From: Bacteroidaceae bacterium | Lineage (GTDB): Bacteria; Bacteroidota; Bacteroidia; Bacteroidales; Bacteroidaceae | Direction: 5' to 3' | Length of the DNA stretch: 64,000 nt | NCBI GenBank assembly: GCA_017451695.1 | Contig: JAFTNW010000024.1 | Coordinates: forward strand, 1-64,000 | In this document: positions 61,400-64,000 of the stretch, in pieces | Position numbering within the stretch: position 1 is the stretch's first letter | Layout: each line of letters begins with the position of its first letter | Translations under genes and position numbers: made by a program | The notes under the pieces: model-generated | What the model was told of the DNA's origin: nothing | The model's input: the letters and a program-made list of their open reading frames with translations, nothing else | Database searches by the model: none

Positions 61400-64000
61400 T
61401 TACAATTTCGCAATGGCCACGTTTATAGAGTATCCATCGAGTTCAACAGGCTCGCCCTCTACGCTGTCGCAAAGAGTGAGAGAGTCGGCAAGTACCTGAT
61501 TGCCGATGTACTCGGCAAACTGCTCCACAGCCTCATCGCTACCGGCGTTCTTGGAAACGGAGACGGCGATTCTATCGGTAATTTCAAGACCGCTATCCTT
61601 GCGCATGGCCTGAATTTTCTTTATCACCTCGCGGGCAATACCCTCGCGGCGCAGTTCATCGGTAACCTCCACATCGAGTGCCACTGTGAGAGCGCCCTCG
61701 TTGGCTACAGTCCAGCCGGGAACATCCTCGCTGAAAATCTCCACATCGGCAAGTTCTATAAGAGCATCGGTGCCCTCAACTTGCAGAGTGATTGTACCGT
61801 TCTTCTCAAGCTCGGCAATCTGCTCCTGCGACATTTCGGTAACAGCCACGTTCACGCTCTTCATAAGCTTGCCAAATTTTTTACCGAGAGTGCGGAAATT
61901 ACATTTAATCTTCTTAACCAAGATACCGTCGCCCTCGACGAATTCAAGCTCCTTAACATTAACCTCGCTCAATATAAGCGCCTTGACAGCCTCGATGCGA
62001 GCTTTCATCACCTCATCGGTGGTGGGTATTGCAATCTTTTGCAGGGGCTGGCGCACGATAAGTTGCTCTTTCTTACGCAATGCGAGCACCATCGACGAAA
62101 TCTTTTGTGCAAGTTCCATACGATATTCAAGCTCGCTATCCACGCATGCTTCGTCGCACTCGGGATATGCAGCAAGATGCACCGATGTTGTGGCTGCACG
62201 CCCTGTAACAGAGGTAAGGTCTTGATAGAGACGCTCGGCATAGAAGGGTGCAATGGGTGCCATAAGGCGAGCAACCGTCTCCAAGCATGTGTATAGTGTC
62301 TGGTAGGCCGACAGCTTGTCTGTACTCATATCCGAACCCCAGAAACGCTTGCGGCTCAAACGCACAAACCAATTGCTCACATTATCGATAACAAACTCCT
62401 GAATCAAACGACCTGCCTTTGTGGGCTCATAGTCGTTGAGACAGTTGTTCACATTCTTGACAAGAGTATTCAGTGCCGAGATTATCCAGCGGTCAAGCTC
62501 GGGACGCTCATTCATGGGCACATCGGGCTGCTCGTATGTAAAGCCGTCCACATTGGCATACATTGTGAAGAAGCTGTATGTCTGATACAATTTGCCGAAG
62601 AAAGAACGGGTAACCTCTTTTACACCCTCCTCGTTGAAACGAAGGTTATCCCAAGGTGCCGAATTGGTTATCATATACCAACGGAGCGCATCGCTGCCAT
62701 ATTTCTCTATTGTATCGAAGGGATCTACCGCATTACCCAGGCGTTTTGACATTTTGTCACCATTCTTGTCGAGCACAAGGCCGTTTGATATAACGGTTTT
62801 GTATGCAACACTGTCGAACACCATGGTACCTATTGCATGCAGTGTGTAGAACCATCCGCGGGTCTGATCCACACCCTCGGCAATAAAATCGGCAGGATAG
62901 ATTGTGCGGTTGTCGAGTGCCTCTTTATTCTCAAAGGGATAGTGAATCTGCGCATAGGGCATGGCACCCGAATCGAACCAAACGTCGATGAGGTCGAGCT
63001 CGCGAGTCATCACCTTACCGCTGTCCGAAACAAGTTTTATATCATCCACATAGGGACGGTGCAAATCTATCTTATCGTAGTTCTCACGGCTGTAATCACC
63101 TGGTACAAATCCCTTATCCTTGTAGGGGTTGCTTGCCATTACACCGGCAGCAACAGCCTTCTCTATCTCGTCATAGAGCTCGGCAATAGAGCCTATGCAC
63201 TTTGCCTCGCCATCCTCGCTTGTCCAAATGGGCAACGGAGTACCCCAATAACGGCTGCGGCTGAGGTTCCAATCGTTCAAATTCTCAAGCCACTTGCCAA
63301 AACGACCTGTACCGGTGGATTCTGGCTTCCAAGTGATGGTTTTATTGAGTTCGCTCATGCGCTCCTTCATCTGCGAAGCACGCACGAACCAGCTATCCAA
63401 GGGGTAGTAAAGCACGGGCTTGTCGGTGCGCCAGCAGTGGGGATAGTTGTGTACGTGTTTCTCTATCTTGAACACCTTGTTCTGCTGTTTCAACGAGATA
63501 CAGAGAACAACATCGAGCGTCTCGGCCTTTGCTGCGGCTTTTTCATCATATTTGCCATCGATGGTATATGCAGGGTCGTATGCGTTCTTCACATAAGCAC
63601 CGGCATATTTTGAATACTCCTCTACGTTCACGCAGTTTTTCACAAACTCCTCGTCAAGTTCATCGATAGCCCAGAATTTTCCTGTAAAATCGACCATGGG
63701 GCGTGTTTCGCCCTTCTTGTTCACCATGAAGAGCGAGGGAATACCGGCGGCCTTTGCCACAAAGGCATCGTCGGCACCGAATGTGGGAGCGATGTGAACT
63801 ATACCCGTACCATCCTCGGTTGTTACATAATCGCCCGGGATTACACGGAAACCATCGTTGGAAACCTTTATTTCGTCGCCCTCCTTCACAATAGGTTTCA
63901 CCCAAGGGAACAACTGCTCGTAGTGCATACCAACGAGGTCGGTACCCTTATACTCGGCAACAACCTCATAAGGCACCACTTTATCACCGGGCTTGTAGCT
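61400..64000 (-). CDS. ileS: Isoleucyl-tRNA synthetase, C-terminal part (start outside window)
   Basis: The frame is open to the right edge (SYKPGDKVVPYEVV), so the N-terminus with the HIGH motif is missing. About 867 codons are visible. They contain part of the editing domain, TGRFGKWLENLNDWNLSRSR and WGTPLPIW, the KMSKS loop GDKMSKRLGNAV, the tRNA anticodon-binding domain, and a C-terminal extension ending GYSINVAIAKL. This enzyme charges tRNA-Ile. A 40-bp gap separates it from the DksA-like gene downstream. A full-length bacteroidal IleS has roughly 1150 residues. Confidence 0.97.
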   Translation of the reverse strand, partial: SYKPGDKVVPYEVVAEYKGTDLVGMHYEQLFPWVKPIVKEGDEIKVSNDGFRVIPGDYVTTEDGTGIVHIAPTFGADDAFVAKAAGIPSLFMVNKKGETRPMVDFTGKFWAIDELDEEFVKNCVNVEEYSKYAGAYVKNAYDPAYTIDGKYDEKAAAKAETLDVVLCISLKQQNKVFKIEKHVHNYPHCWRTDKPVLYYPLDSWFVRASQMKERMSELNKTITWKPESTGTGRFGKWLENLNDWNLSRSRYWGTPLPIWTSEDGEAKCIGSIAELYDEIEKAVAAGVMASNPYKDKGFVPGDYSRENYDKIDLHRPYVDDIKLVSDSGKVMTRELDLIDVWFDSGAMPYAQIHYPFENKEALDNRTIYPADFIAEGVDQTRGWFYTLHAIGTMVFDSVAYKTVISNGLVLDKNGDKMSKRLGNAVDPFDTIEKYGSDALRWYMITNSAPWDNLRFNEEGVKEVTRSFFGKLYQTYSFFTMYANVDGFTYEQPDVPMNERPELDRWIISALNTLVKNVNNCLNDYEPTKAGRLIQEFVIDNVSNWFVRLSRKRFWGSDMSTDKLSAYQTLYTCLETVARLMAPIAPFYAERLYQDLTSVTGRAATTSVHLAAYPECDEACVDSELEYRMELAQKISSMVLALRKKEQLIVRQPLQKIAIPTTDEVMKARIEAVKALILSEVNVKELEFVEGDGILVKKIKCNFRTLGKKFGKLMKSVNVAVTEMSQEQIAELEKNGTITLQVEGTDALIELADVEIFSEDVPGWTVANEGALTVALDVEVTDELRREGIAREVIKKIQAMRKDSGLEITDRIAVSVSKNAGSDEAVEQFAEYIGNQVLADSLTLCDSVEGEPVELDGYSINVAIAKL

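Noticed and set aside
1..64000. CRISPR arrays, tRNA and rRNA genes
   Set aside because: No array of regularly spaced repeats and no tRNA cloverleaf or rRNA sequence was found on reading. A dedicated tRNA search would be needed to exclude a missed tRNA.

Overview
The window is chromosomal DNA from a member of the Bacteroidales, most likely a gut or oral species of the Muribaculaceae/Prevotella/Tannerella type. The evidence is the ileS - DksA-like - lspA - DUF4296 gene order, a lipoprotein form of TamA (TamL), promoters of the Bacteroidetes type (TTTG, 19-21 bp, TAnnTTTG), many Bacteroidetes-type lipoproteins, and C-terminal domains typical of type IX secretion (T9SS) cargo. No rRNA, tRNA or CRISPR array was seen.

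Region by region. 1-8.7 kb: a transposase-like fragment at the left edge, a DedA membrane protein, a P-type calcium ATPase with two MITE-like repeats upstream, then metH, smpB, a Yip1-like membrane protein and a lipoprotein, all on the minus strand. 9-12.5 kb: a NifU-like protein with the GGGtGRT protein, then oxyR divergent from a thioredoxin gene. 12.5-36.7 kb: one roughly 24 kb minus-strand operon that dominates the window. In order of transcription it encodes an outer-membrane beta-barrel protein, a giant 4787-residue secreted protein, a 769-residue fibronectin-type-III protein, an Ig-like lipoprotein, a small T9SS-cargo-like protein, a 1322-residue FN3-like protein and a small lipoprotein. 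37-44 kb: a 1300-residue T9SS-sorted Ig-like surface protein, divergent from a hybrid regulator that lacks its kinase ATPase domain, followed by an AraC-type regulator and a DUF1573 protein. 44.6-52.7 kb: an accessory region with a LytTR regulator, a divergent TPR lipoprotein, several very small membrane proteins, broken gene remnants, a dispersed repeat derived from the GGGtGRT gene, an ECF sigma factor and two tandem WecG/TagA-type glycosyltransferases. 52.8-64 kb: mostly housekeeping genes (tyrS, an MBL hydrolase, tamL, a SpoU-type RNA methyltransferase, DUF4296, lspA, a DksA-like gene and a partial ileS).

The most notable system is the giant operon. Its 4787-residue protein combines a TANFOR-like N-terminus, seven related beta domains, a conserved glycine-rich core, an EF-hand-like loop, a long leucine-rich-repeat region and, at the very C-terminus, three tandem domains that look like the C-terminal domain of ribosomal protein L7/L12. 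The co-transcribed barrel, FN3 and lipoprotein genes suggest a cell-surface assembly, with transport across the outer membrane by the barrel or by T9SS. A second notable item is the LytTR regulator, with two oppositely oriented pairs of 21-bp-spaced sites, each pair the same distance from one of two divergent promoters.
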